Below, piece by piece: positions 41,727 to 50,486 of a stretch of DNA of 64,000 nt. The notes beneath the pieces are model-generated. The model saw only the letters and a program-made list of their open reading frames with translations. It was not told where the DNA came from and searched no databases. The stretch comes from an uncultured Lachnoclostridium sp. (GTDB lineage Bacteria > Bacillota > Clostridia > Lachnospirales > Lachnospiraceae), in the NCBI GenBank assembly GCA_948330435.1, contig CAOJBY010000009.1, positions 62,001 to 126,000 of the forward strand. The letters run 5' to 3'. Numbering within the stretch: the first letter of the stretch is position 1; each line of letters opens with the position of its first letter. The translations under genes were made by a program, and so were the position numbers.

Positions 41727-42578
41727 CTATTCTGCTTTTCCGTCGCAGCCACACATTTTCATGCGAAGCTTCACAATCTCTTTCACATGCTCCATGGCAA
41801 CCTTGCCATACTTCTTCGGATCAAAGGCATCCGGATTTGCCGCCAGGAATTCTTTTACGCCGTCCGTATAAGCAATTCGAAGCTCCGTAGCAAAATTCAC
41901 CTTGCATATTCCCCGCTTGATGCTCTCTTTTACCGCTTCCTCTGAAAGGCCGCTGGCCCCATGAAGAACCAGAGGAATGGAAACTACTTTACGAACCTCA
42001 GCCAAGCGATCAAGATCCAGCTTCGGCTCTCCTTTATACACTCCATGAGCCGTTCCGATGGCTACCGCAAGGGAGCCAACTCCTGTACGCTCCACAAATT
42101 CCTTTGCCTCCATAGGATCTGTATATCCGCCGTTGCCGCCATCCAGATCGTCCTCCTTGCCGCCTACCTTTCCAAGTTCTGCCTCCACAGGCACCCCGGA
42201 CGGGCGACAGGCATCTGCCACGGCCTTTGTTACCGCAATGTTCTCTTCAAACACATTATGAGAGCCGTCAATCATAATAGAGCTGTAGCCAACTCGCAAT
42301 GCCCTCATAGCCAGGTCAAAGCTGTCACCATGATCCAGATGCATACAAACGGGAACTTTCGCCCTTTTGGCCGCCGCTTTCACGTTAGCCAGGTACATGT
42401 CAAGTCCTGCATACTTTACGGTAGACGGCGTAGTCTGAAGCATCAGGGGGGCATGAAGCTCCTCTGCCGCTGCAATGACAGCCATTACCATCTCCATGTT
42501 TTCTACATTGAATGCTCCTACTGCGTAACCGCCCTTCTGGGCATCCAGAAGCATCTTCTCCGATGTTACAAATGACAT
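41727..42578 (-). CDS. Class II ketose-bisphosphate aldolase
   Basis: A 283-residue zinc aldolase of the FbaA/GatY/KbaY family. Features: GAFNVENMEM at the N-terminus, catalytic CMHLDHGDS with the Asp and zinc His, VEAELGKVGG, IGTAHGVYKG (zinc His), and LHGASGLSEE. It cleaves a ketose 1,6-bisphosphate (fructose-, tagatose- or similar) to glycerone phosphate and an aldehyde. GGAGG lies 8 bases before the ATG at 42578. It is the last step of the sugar locus by position, separated from it by a terminator-like hairpin. Substrate is not decided by sequence. Confidence 0.88.
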   Translation of the reverse strand: MSFVTSEKMLLDAQKGGYAVGAFNVENMEMVMAVIAAAEELHAPLMLQTTPSTVKYAGLDMYLANVKAAAKRAKVPVCMHLDHGDSFDLAMRALRVGYSSIMIDGSHNVFEENIAVTKAVADACRPSGVPVEAELGKVGGKEDDLDGGNGGYTDPMEAKEFVERTGVGSLAVAIGTAHGVYKGEPKLDLDRLAEVRKVVSIPLVLHGASGLSEEAVKESIKRGICKVNFATELRIAYTDGVKEFLAANPDAFDPKKYGKVAMEHVKEIVKLRMKMCGCDGKAE

Positions 42579-42679
42579 TTCCACATCCTCCTGCTCTACT
42601 TATTTTTCCAGTATTTATCCGAAATTTTCTGTTTTCATCCTACTATAGGTGTGGCGGTTTGTCAACTATGGGCGAGCAC

Positions 42680-42716
42680 AAAAACAGCCTCAGAGTCTTT
42701 GCTCCAAGGCCATTTT
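42680..42716 (-). terminator. Terminator-like hairpin between RpiB-like and aldolase genes
   Basis: GCCT-CA-GAG and CTC-CA-AGGC arms with AAAA/TTTT flanks, and a T-tract on the minus strand at 42680-42683. It may partly insulate the aldolase from the transporter operon. Confidence 0.5.
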
Positions 42717-42745
42717 TGTTATTTATTTTAAAGGAGCATAACAAG

Positions 42746-43309
42746 CTATTTCAAAGGCTCTTCTCCAAGTTCTACCTCCCCAAGAGTCTTTACCTCAAAG
42801 CCGTTTTTCTTAAATTCCTCATAGTCAAAGGCTTCCAGTTCATCATAAGCCAGCTTGTGGAACTCATAAAAGTTCTCCCAGTCCTCATATCCGTCACCTA
42901 AATTATGCTCTAAAAATGCATCTGCCGCAGCAATCCCCATCTTAGGAGCTACATAAAAAGCACCCATAGACAAAACGTTGCAATTGTTTCCGGTAATGCA
43001 GCGAAGGGCAGACGGAACACTTTCCACGACTGCACAATGCACATGGGGGCACTTGCTGGCCGCAATGTGAATGCCCATACCCGTACCGCAGAAAATCAAA
43101 GCCCTCTCAAACTCTCCTTCCGCAATTTTTGCACCAACTTTCAAACCGATTCTATGGAACATCTCCGGATTTTCTTCATCCTCTGTTTTTACGCCGATGT
43201 CTGTAACCTCCCAGCCCTTGGCCTGCAAATGTTCTACAATCGCATTCTTAAGAGGTACACCTGCAAAATCTGCTCCTACCAATACCTGTTTGTCTTTTAC
43301 TGTTTTCAT
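42746..43309 (-). CDS. RpiB/LacAB-family sugar-phosphate isomerase, extended
   Basis: A 187-residue member of the RpiB/LacA/LacB aldose-ketose isomerase family, longer than RpiB (~145) by a C-terminal tail. The active-site loop ALIFCGTGMGIHIAAS keeps the catalytic Cys. The second motif NNCNVLSMG differs from the RpiB form HNDANVLAMG, and the N-terminal motif is GADFAG instead of GxDHAG, so the His that opens the sugar ring is absent. Substrate is therefore probably not ribose 5-phosphate; a true RpiB is at 56.3 kb. AAAGGAG precedes the ATG at 43309. Confidence 0.82.
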   Translation of the reverse strand: MKTVKDKQVLVGADFAGVPLKNAIVEHLQAKGWEVTDIGVKTEDEENPEMFHRIGLKVGAKIAEGEFERALIFCGTGMGIHIAASKCPHVHCAVVESVPSALRCITGNNCNVLSMGAFYVAPKMGIAAADAFLEHNLGDGYEDWENFYEFHKLAYDELEAFDYEEFKKNGFEVKTLGEVELGEEPLK

Positions 43310-43357
43310 ACTTTTATTTCTCCTTTCTCTGATCCGTCCATGCTTTTTGGACATGTT

Positions 43358-44449
43358 CTATTGGATTAATATATCAGGCCGCCGAATGATTCTGCCATCA
43401 ACTTCTATATCCCGGTAAACCCAGCTTCCTGTCTCCGTCATGATCTTCTGATTATCTCCATGAACCACAAAAGTATCTTCAAGCTTTACTCCTGCAATTG
43501 TAGGATTCCAGGAAAATCCCTGTCCCTCTAAAACCAGATCCTCTGTGTGAAAATTCGCACAATAATCTCTGGTCAGGTATCCCAGTGCTCCACCCTGGTG
43601 ATGCAGATGAAAATCCGCCTCATATCCTTCCCTGCTGTATACCTCATAGCCCTTTTCCAAAATACTTCTGGCCGACACACCCACTTTTGTATTTGTGATA
43701 AAAGCCGCATCCACCTTAAGAAGAGCCTCGTACTTCTCTTTGATTTCCTCTGAAACCGACCCAAAGCTCTTTAATCTGGTAATCGATGAAGTCAGCCCAT
43801 ACTTCTGTGCACAGATAGCAATCAGTACATATTTTTCAATCCTTTTTTCTGTGGGAAGCGGATGGCGGTACTTAAGCACCCTGTCATCTGAGGCAACCAG
43901 GCATACCGGAATCTGGTACCCTTTTGCCATCAGCCTGCCGACCACACGCCCTGCGGCCTCCCATTCTGTTTCGCCTGCTTTCACATCCCGCACAGAGTCC
44001 TCCAGAATCTGTGCACTTTCCACTCCGATCTCTTCAAGCCGCCTTTCCTCTTCTTCTGTCAAAGCATACCGAAGGGCCTGCAGCTTTGTTCCCCTGTTTT
44101 CGCTTCCGCAGATGCCCGTATCACTGGCAATCCGCTTACCCATCAGATAAGGTTTCAGAATCTCTTCCTTTTCTTCATGCCATCGGTAATCAATCAGTTC
44201 AAAGGCTCCATCTGTCAGTTCCTCCTCCATAATCCGATAACGCTCACTGGAATTGCAGATGACCCAGGCTTTCTCTGGCATTACCAAAACATCTACGGCC
44301 GCATCCATAGTTCCTTTATCTACAAACCCCTGTTTTCCTCCCGTAATCCAGAAAAAATTGGGATTTGTGGAAAACAGCACACCATCAAAACCATTTTCAG
44401 CCATCCACGTCCGTACTCTGGTCAATTTCTCATTTACTTCATGAGTCAT
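43358..44449 (-). CDS. M24-fold (creatinase/aminopeptidase P-like) protein lacking metal ligands
   Basis: A 363-residue pita-bread-fold protein with the creatinase-type N-terminal domain (WMAENGFDGVLFSTNPNFFW) and M24 C-domain. The metal ligands are mostly missing: the usual DxG...SDxTRT reads AIC...TSSITR, and the EPG motif reads WNPT; the catalytic HHQGGALGY His and the last Glu (VKLEDT) remain. So it is not a metallopeptidase. Creatinase shows that metal-free members can hydrolyse other C-N bonds. It sits inside the sugar operon, between the permease and the RpiB-like gene, so it may act on the sugar substrate or its conjugate. Confidence 0.75.
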   Translation of the reverse strand: MTHEVNEKLTRVRTWMAENGFDGVLFSTNPNFFWITGGKQGFVDKGTMDAAVDVLVMPEKAWVICNSSERYRIMEEELTDGAFELIDYRWHEEKEEILKPYLMGKRIASDTGICGSENRGTKLQALRYALTEEEERRLEEIGVESAQILEDSVRDVKAGETEWEAAGRVVGRLMAKGYQIPVCLVASDDRVLKYRHPLPTEKRIEKYVLIAICAQKYGLTSSITRLKSFGSVSEEIKEKYEALLKVDAAFITNTKVGVSARSILEKGYEVYSREGYEADFHLHHQGGALGYLTRDYCANFHTEDLVLEGQGFSWNPTIAGVKLEDTFVVHGDNQKIMTETGSWVYRDIEVDGRIIRRPDILIQ

Positions 44450-44464
44450 ATAATTCTTCCTTTC

Positions 44465-45457
44465 TCAGCGAAGTTCTCCCTTATAATTGATGCTGTCCAG
44501 CATAACTGCTATAAAGATAATAATTCCCCGGACAATCGTATATACATAAGGATTCGCCGCCATCATGGTCAGTCCGTTCGTTATGGTATTAACCAGAACA
44601 ATGCCGATTACCGCACCGGGAAAAATGCTTCCCTTTCCTCCAAAGAGACTGATGCCCCCCAAAACCGCAGCCGGTATAATATCGAACTCATTGCCCTTTG
44701 CGAAATTGCTGGATAGAGCTCCAACCTGCCCCGCTGACAGTACGCCCCCAAATCCGGCCATCGCACCACAGATCACGTAAGCAATGATAGCATTGCGTTC
44801 CGTACGGATTCCCAGCTTTCTGGCCGCTTCCTGATTATTCCCCTGGGCAGTCAGCTGCCGTCCATAAACCGTATATTTCAAAAGGTAATGAAACACCACA
44901 GTAAAAACCAGCACAATTACCACTACCATGGACACCGGACCTACCCGGATAGAACTGGGCTGAAAACCAGATGCCCGAACCGGCAGAAGTTCCGCTTTCG
45001 TTAGTATTAAACCGATTCCGGTAAGCACACTGGTCATAGCCAGGGTCATAATGAAAGGAACCATCTTAAGCTTTACAATAAAGCATCCGTTAATAAGGCC
45101 AATTGCTGCTCCCACCAACAGTGCCGTAGAGATTCCGATGATATAGGTCATAATTCCGCCCACCCCATTTGCTGCTGTGAACTTCTGCATCACCAGGGCG
45201 GAGGTCACTGCTGACAGGTACATATTTGCACCTGCAGAGATATCAATTCCCCCAAGCATCAATACAAATGCCATTCCACATACGCCAAGCATCAGGGGAC
45301 TTGACTGCTCCACAATCAGAATCGCATTCTTTATGGTAAAGAAGTTGGGATTGCTAAACGCAAACACCACTACCATCAGGAGGAATATTACATAGACACC
45401 ATATTCATATAATCGGTTCCAGGATATATGAAGTTTTCTCTGTGTTGTCTCATTCAT
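44465..45457 (-). CDS. Ribose-type ABC transporter permease
   Basis: A 330-residue inner-membrane permease of the RbsC family with about 8-10 membrane segments. Family marks: LMLGGIDISAGANM, GLINGCFIVKLKMVPFIMTLA, and the coupling segment GNNQEAARKLGI. The ATG at 45457 follows GGAGG and overlaps the end of the ATPase gene by 8 bases. Second permease of a four-gene importer. Confidence 0.93.
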   Translation of the reverse strand: MNETTQRKLHISWNRLYEYGVYVIFLLMVVVFAFSNPNFFTIKNAILIVEQSSPLMLGVCGMAFVLMLGGIDISAGANMYLSAVTSALVMQKFTAANGVGGIMTYIIGISTALLVGAAIGLINGCFIVKLKMVPFIMTLAMTSVLTGIGLILTKAELLPVRASGFQPSSIRVGPVSMVVVIVLVFTVVFHYLLKYTVYGRQLTAQGNNQEAARKLGIRTERNAIIAYVICGAMAGFGGVLSAGQVGALSSNFAKGNEFDIIPAAVLGGISLFGGKGSIFPGAVIGIVLVNTITNGLTMMAANPYVYTIVRGIIIFIAVMLDSINYKGELR

Positions 45458-46958
45458 GCTTTCCACCTCCTGCCAAAGCCATTTCCATAATGCTGTTCTG
45501 CTCAAATTCGCTGCGTTCAATTTCCCCTGCCATATGTCCGGCACTCATAACAATAATCCTGTCACAGATTCCCATAAGTTCCTCCATTTCAGAGGATATC
45601 ATCAATACACAGGACTGCTGTTTGGCCCGTTCCTGGATAATGGTATAAATTTCGTATTTTGCCCCCACATCCACGCCACGGGTAGGTTCATCCAGAATCA
45701 GAACCTCCGGCTCATGCATAATCCATTTTCCAAGAACCACTTTCTGCTGATTACCACCGGACAGATTGCAGGCCATCTGGGTCTTTTTATTCTGGACTTT
45801 TGTATGCAGTGCCTGAATGGACTCCTTCGCCAATTCTTCTCCTTTCTTTTGATCCACAGCCCCCAGTTTGTTTGCCAGGGAAGGGAGATGTACCAAAAGC
45901 AGATTTTCCTCCACAGGCTTGGGCATCAAAAGTCCCTCATCCCGTCTGTCCTCAGTCACAAAAGCAATCCCTGCTTCTATGGCCTGTTTAGGCGTATGAT
46001 GGGTAAAGGGAGCACCTTTATAAATGATCTCACCCCCACTTATCTTGTCCAATCCGAACAGGGCACGCATCAGTTCAGTTCTTCCCGAACCCATGAGTCC
46101 GAACACACCCAGAATCTCCCCCCTGTGCAGAGTAAGGCTTGCATCTTTTACCAAAGGCTCTGACACTATATGCTCACAACGCAGGACCTCCTCACCAATG
46201 GTTTTTTCTACCGTCGGATAAACATTATCCAGCTTACGCCCTACCATCAAACTAATTAGCTTGCCTCGATTGGTTTCTTCTGCCGGCATGGTTGCCACCA
46301 AAGCTCCGTCCCGCAAGACCGAAATATCATCACATAATTCAAAAACATCCTCAAGGATATGAGAAATATAAATAATCGTAACATTGCGGGCTTTCAGATC
46401 CGCAATAATACGGAATAGCTGATCCTTTTCCACTTTTGTAAGAGAAGTGGTTGGCTCATCAAAAATCACGATATCCGCATTGATAATCAGTGCCTTTGCT
46501 ATTTCTATAGACTGACGAACCCCCATGGAAAGGTTTTCCACCTTTGTCTTCGGGTTTACATCAACCTGAAAATCCTTCAAATATTTTATGGTTTCCTTTT
46601 CCATCTGCTTATACTTTACCTGCTTAAAAGTACCTGTGGGCAGATCCTCAATAAACAGATTCTCAGCAACCGTCAGGTTAGAAAACAAATTTAACTCCTG
46701 ATGTACAAAAGCAATGTGTGCTTTCTGAGCATCCTTAGGCGATTGAGGAATATATGGTCTTCCATCTACCAGCATTTCCCCCTCATCCGCACGAAACACA
46801 CCGCCAATTACATTCATCAGTGTAGATTTACCTGCACCATTCTCTCCTACCAGACCATGTACCGAACCCTTTCGAATGGAAATGTCAATTCCGTGCAGAA
46901 CCTCTGTCCCGAAAAAACTCTTTCGGATTCCTTTTAATGTAAGAATATCTGTAGACAT
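45450..46958 (-). CDS. Sugar ABC transporter ATPase (two domains)
   Basis: A 502-residue RbsA/MglA-type ATPase with two fused nucleotide-binding domains. N-domain: Walker A GENGAGKST, signature LSMGVRQ, Walker B ADIVIFDEPT. C-domain: degenerate Walker A GLMGSGRTE, signature CNLSGGNQQK, VLILDEPTRGVD. It powers uptake of a monosaccharide through the two permeases. AAGGAGG precedes the ATG. Confidence 0.95.
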   Translation of the reverse strand: MSTDILTLKGIRKSFFGTEVLHGIDISIRKGSVHGLVGENGAGKSTLMNVIGGVFRADEGEMLVDGRPYIPQSPKDAQKAHIAFVHQELNLFSNLTVAENLFIEDLPTGTFKQVKYKQMEKETIKYLKDFQVDVNPKTKVENLSMGVRQSIEIAKALIINADIVIFDEPTTSLTKVEKDQLFRIIADLKARNVTIIYISHILEDVFELCDDISVLRDGALVATMPAEETNRGKLISLMVGRKLDNVYPTVEKTIGEEVLRCEHIVSEPLVKDASLTLHRGEILGVFGLMGSGRTELMRALFGLDKISGGEIIYKGAPFTHHTPKQAIEAGIAFVTEDRRDEGLLMPKPVEENLLLVHLPSLANKLGAVDQKKGEELAKESIQALHTKVQNKKTQMACNLSGGNQQKVVLGKWIMHEPEVLILDEPTRGVDVGAKYEIYTIIQERAKQQSCVLMISSEMEELMGICDRIIVMSAGHMAGEIERSEFEQNSIMEMALAGGGKHE

Positions 46959-46970
46959 CGCATCCCCTCC

Positions 46971-47990
46971 TTATGCCCGGCTCCGTCCCCTGACACCCAG
47001 ATTTTTGAATATCAGGTTCAAAACTGCTGCTGCAATTACCAAAGCACCTTTTATTAAATCCACATAAAACCATTCTGTTCCCATCAGATTCAAAATGTTG
47101 GAAACCAGAGTCAAAAACAGAACACCATACAAGGTGTTTTTTACTCCACCGAATCCTCCGGCCGGATCAGTCCCGCCAATAACCACACTGCCCACAATGT
47201 CAATAAACATGGCGTCCCCCATAGTTGGAACACCGGCCCCATTTTTAGCTGTATACATCACGGAAGCCACACCCGCCAGACCCCCACTTATAACAAACAG
47301 CAAAAAAATATTTTTCTTTACCGGCACACCTGAAACCTCTGCTGTTCTGGGATTGATTCCAATTGCATATATTTGTTTTCCAAATACCGTTTTACGGATA
47401 AGCCAGTTAAAAATAACAAATATTATAACGGAGATAAGGATAGGAAGCCAAAATACTCCTTTACCTCCTATCGCCCTGAATGCATTCGGTAGTCCTCCAA
47501 GGGATACAGCCCCTTCAAACAGAACGCTGCCGAACCACACCGCCAGGCCTGCCCCGATAAGCTGTGTGGACAAAGTCGCTACAAAAGAGGGCATCTTAAG
47601 CCTGGAAACCGCCAGACCATTGATTACTCCAAATACAAGTCCAATTCCAACAACTATTAAAATCGTAAGCGGAATAGCTAAAGGAGTTCCAGCCAACCCG
47701 GAATTTACCAACAGATGTGCACCCACTACGCTGCCGAGAGAAATAATGGAAGTTGTGGAAAAATCAATTCCTCCATTTAGCACAACATAAGTCAAGCCGG
47801 TTGATACCACCAACAAAGGGGCGCAATTTTTCAGATAATTTTTGATATTATATGCGGAAACAAATTTATCTACAAACAGTGCGCCGCATATGAGGAAAAC
47901 CAGAAAAACAAACAGCATAATATTATCCTGTAAAAATGTTTGAAATTTCTGATCCTGTCTTTTTACTTTTGTTTTCAACATGTTCGACAA
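46971..47990 (-). CDS. Ribose-type ABC transporter permease
   Basis: A 339-residue permease of the RbsC family (YVVLNGGIDFSTTSIISLG, GVINGLAVSRLKMPSFVATLS, GINPRTAEVSGV). A TTG start at 47990 is placed 7 bases after AAAGGA; an ATG at 47981 is the alternative. It pairs with the permease at 44465-45457 to form a heterodimeric channel. Lies between the binding-protein and ATPase genes. Confidence 0.92.
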   Translation of the reverse strand: MSNMLKTKVKRQDQKFQTFLQDNIMLFVFLVFLICGALFVDKFVSAYNIKNYLKNCAPLLVVSTGLTYVVLNGGIDFSTTSIISLGSVVGAHLLVNSGLAGTPLAIPLTILIVVGIGLVFGVINGLAVSRLKMPSFVATLSTQLIGAGLAVWFGSVLFEGAVSLGGLPNAFRAIGGKGVFWLPILISVIIFVIFNWLIRKTVFGKQIYAIGINPRTAEVSGVPVKKNIFLLFVISGGLAGVASVMYTAKNGAGVPTMGDAMFIDIVGSVVIGGTDPAGGFGGVKNTLYGVLFLTLVSNILNLMGTEWFYVDLIKGALVIAAAVLNLIFKNLGVRGRSRA

Positions 47991-48107
47991 TCATTTTTCC
48001 TTTCTTCTTTTATGGTGGCTGTTATACAACCGACAAACTCTATACCCTTCGTTCAAATACGGGAGTTATGATCCCCTGGAACCATAACCCCCATAGAGCT
48101 TTAAATC

Positions 48108-49169
48108 TTAGAAGCTGTCTTTTACTTCTTCAAAGTTATCGCAGGTAACCAGAAGTCCGGAATCCTTGATGTCACGGCTTGGCAGGCTCTCTCCTTTAAT
48201 CAGGGAAATAGCGGTGTCCACACAAGTTTCACCCTGGAGAGCTGCAGACTGTGCGGCATCTGCCCAGCAGTATCCATCTGCCATCATTTGCTTCCCTGTC
48301 TCATCACCGTCAAAGGAGATACATGCCACATGGTTATCTTCACCGATTGGAGCCCATTTTCCAACCTCGGTCAGAGCTGTCTGAACCGGTTCCCATAAGA
48401 AATCGGAAGGAAGAATCATCATGTCAATATCCGAATTAGATGCCAGGCCAGACTGAAGGCCTGCCAACGCAACCTCATGATCCCATTCTGTCGGAACAGA
48501 AAGAACAATATCTACAACACCCTCTCCAAACTCATCAACCGCTTTCTGATACCCATCCCGGCGTTCTACCGCATTGCCATCACCAAGGTCCCCAATCAGC
48601 ATCAGGCATTTGTAACTCTTATTTTCTTCTTTACTCTTCTCAATAAACCACTTCATTTCTTCATAAGCCATCTGATAGTTGTCAGACAATACTTGTGCAT
48701 CCGGATCTGCTGTTCCTTCTACTACCGGACGATTGTTCATAACAATCGGAATCCCAGCTTCATTGCACTCATCAATTGCCGTTGCAATGGCTGCACCATC
48801 ATTGGCCATACAGATAATCGCATCTACTTCCTGTGCAATAAAATCCTGAATCTGTGTGTTCTGCACATTGGCATCCGCACTTGCAATAGACTCAACCAGA
48901 GTTACATTGCCCAACTCAGCCGCACGATCTTTAATCGCCTGATAATTTGCCATCCAGAACTGTGTATCCAGAGTGTCAATAGCAACACCAATGGTATAAT
49001 TATCTCCTCCCGCACTCTCTTCCGGAGCAGGAGCATCCGCTTCAGGAGCCTCTGTTTCTGCCGGAGCCGGATCTCCGCCAGTCTCTGCTTCCTTTGAGCC
49101 ACAGGCTACTACTGATAATGCCATTGCAGACGCAATCACCAATGCAACAATTTTTCTCCACTTTTTCAT
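48108..49169 (-). CDS. Sugar ABC transporter substrate-binding lipoprotein
   Basis: A 353-residue periplasmic-binding-type lipoprotein (signal ending LSVVACGSKE). After an acidic Ala/Glu/Pro linker, the mature protein has the RbsB-like fold (YTIGVAIDTLDTQFW, DAIICMANDGAAI, VMNNRPV). It captures the sugar and delivers it to the importer. Ligand residues are not identifiable by eye beyond the sugar class. Confidence 0.92.
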   Translation of the reverse strand: MKKWRKIVALVIASAMALSVVACGSKEAETGGDPAPAETEAPEADAPAPEESAGGDNYTIGVAIDTLDTQFWMANYQAIKDRAAELGNVTLVESIASADANVQNTQIQDFIAQEVDAIICMANDGAAIATAIDECNEAGIPIVMNNRPVVEGTADPDAQVLSDNYQMAYEEMKWFIEKSKEENKSYKCLMLIGDLGDGNAVERRDGYQKAVDEFGEGVVDIVLSVPTEWDHEVALAGLQSGLASNSDIDMMILPSDFLWEPVQTALTEVGKWAPIGEDNHVACISFDGDETGKQMMADGYCWADAAQSAALQGETCVDTAISLIKGESLPSRDIKDSGLLVTCDNFEEVKDSF

Positions 49170-49250
49170 CTTCTTTTCCCTTTCTTTTGTTTTGGTTTTT
49201 TACATTAAATGCTTTTGCACATAACGTCGTTTTTTAGTTTCTGCTGCAAA

Positions 49251-50126
49251 TCAGCCCTGGCAGCATTCTTTCAGATATTTCAGCGAGTCCGTAATATACC
49301 GATCCATATCTGCCTCGTCCGCACCATTGCTTAAGTCTCTCCAAACCCGGATATCCCGGCCTACCTCGCCTCCGCTTAAAAGAAAAGGCTCCATCACTAC
49401 CGCCTTATCGTAGCCAATGTCTCTTAAGGCTTTCCCAATCTCCGGCCAGTTGATGCTGTTGTTCATACCAGGCAGTTTTCGGTTGCACTCCCCCACATGA
49501 ACATGCCCCAGTAAGGGGCCAGCCTTGCGAATGGCCTCATACATATTGTCTTCTTCAATATTCATGTGATAGGTGTCCAGCAAAATGTTGATGCTCTTGC
49601 TGCCTACCCGCTCCACATATTCAATAGCTTCTTCACAGTCCGTCAAAATATAGGTCTCATTCCGATTCAACACCTCCAGGGGGCACTCGATGCCGAGTTC
49701 TTCCGCTACTGCTCCGATTTCTTTCAGGCATGCGATACTTCTCTCCCATGCCGCCTCCTTATCTGCAACCGTATAGGAAAAGTCCACCGGCCAGTAGGAA
49801 TAAATGGCTCCTACCAGGCTTTTTGATCCCAATTTAGCCATTTTGTATAGAATATCCTTAAAATACTCCACTCCCTGTTTCCGTATTGCTTTGTCCGGAG
49901 AGGACAGGTCATACTTTTTTGCCGGACCGCTGTTGGTGGTAAATGTAATGCCTCTTTTTGATCCTTCTGCTTTCAGATTGTCGATTTCTTCATCTGACAT
50001 GTGATACAAGTGGTCTGCTCCAATCTCCAGAACATCAAATCCGATATCCGCAACCTTATTTACCATCTTGAGGTAATTGCATTTCCATTCAATACCCCAG
50101 TAGGCATACCCTGTTCCAAATTTCAT
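49251..50126 (-). CDS. D-psicose/D-tagatose 3-epimerase-like sugar epimerase
   Basis: A 291-residue TIM-barrel enzyme of the xylose-isomerase-like superfamily, closely resembling clostridial D-allulose (psicose) 3-epimerases throughout. Metal ligands are in PLEVLNR (Glu), LLDTYHMNIEED (Asp), GHVHVGECNRKLPG (His) and VVMEPF (Glu). It interconverts ketohexoses at C3, e.g. allulose/fructose or tagatose/sorbose; 6-deoxy- or pentuloses are possible. First gene of the importer operon, 81 bases before the binding protein, with operator-like repeats upstream. Substrate is inferred only at the family level. Confidence 0.85.
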   Translation of the reverse strand: MKFGTGYAYWGIEWKCNYLKMVNKVADIGFDVLEIGADHLYHMSDEEIDNLKAEGSKRGITFTTNSGPAKKYDLSSPDKAIRKQGVEYFKDILYKMAKLGSKSLVGAIYSYWPVDFSYTVADKEAAWERSIACLKEIGAVAEELGIECPLEVLNRNETYILTDCEEAIEYVERVGSKSINILLDTYHMNIEEDNMYEAIRKAGPLLGHVHVGECNRKLPGMNNSINWPEIGKALRDIGYDKAVVMEPFLLSGGEVGRDIRVWRDLSNGADEADMDRYITDSLKYLKECCQG

Positions 50127-50154
50127 CGTATCCTTTTTACCTCCGTTTTGTTTT

Positions 50155-50166
50155 GTGCTCGTGCTC
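50155..50166. promoter_or_regulatory. Operator-like direct repeat, site 1
   Basis: GTGCTCGTGCTC, a perfect 6-bp direct repeat, lies just after the predicted start point of the epimerase-importer operon. The reverse complement occurs at 50285-50296. Probably bound by the divergent LacI-type regulator. Confidence 0.6.
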
Positions 50167-50178
50167 GTTTATGAAGTC

Positions 50179-50207
50179 ATCATAACACCCTAATTTATAT
50201 TTTGCAA
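50179..50207 (-). promoter_or_regulatory. Promoter of the epimerase-ABC operon
   Basis: TTGCAA (50202-50207) and TATGAT (50179-50184), 17-base spacer; operator-like site 1 follows the start point. Confidence 0.55.
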
Positions 50208-50284
50208 TATGCACTATTTACCAATAAATTCTAACAATTTTTGTAGATATTTCACAATCAAAAGCATTTTCCTATTTTTGGAAT

Positions 50285-50296
50285 GAGCACGAGCAC
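50285..50296. promoter_or_regulatory. Operator-like direct repeat, site 2
   Basis: GAGCACGAGCAC, inverted relative to site 1 and 130 bases away (about 12 helical turns), in the divergent intergenic region 50127-50486. The spacing would suit DNA looping by a tetrameric regulator. Confidence 0.55.
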
Positions 50297-50417
50297 GTTT
50301 TTCTGTACAAATCCCACGAAAATCGCAAATTTCAAACTGGCAAAATATGGGCATTCTGCTCAAACTGTTCGAAAACAAGTTTTTTTCCTAGACAGGTGTA
50401 TTTTTTTCTGATATCCT

Positions 50418-50446
50418 TTGACTATGTAAAATTAAATTTTTACAAA
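50418..50446 (+). promoter_or_regulatory. Promoter of the LacI-type gene
   Basis: TTGACT (50418-50423) and TACAAA (50441-50446), 17-base spacer. A near-palindrome, TGTAAAATTAAATTTTTACA (50425-50444), fills the spacer and could be an autoregulatory site. Confidence 0.45.
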
Positions 50447-50486
50447 TCTAACAAATAGAAGCATACGAAATCAGACGGGGTGAAAC

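Noticed and set aside
44465..49169. Assigning the importer specifically to ribose or galactose
   Set aside because: Family-level similarity (RbsABC/MglBAC) does not fix the ligand, and the neighbouring enzymes point to a rarer sugar.
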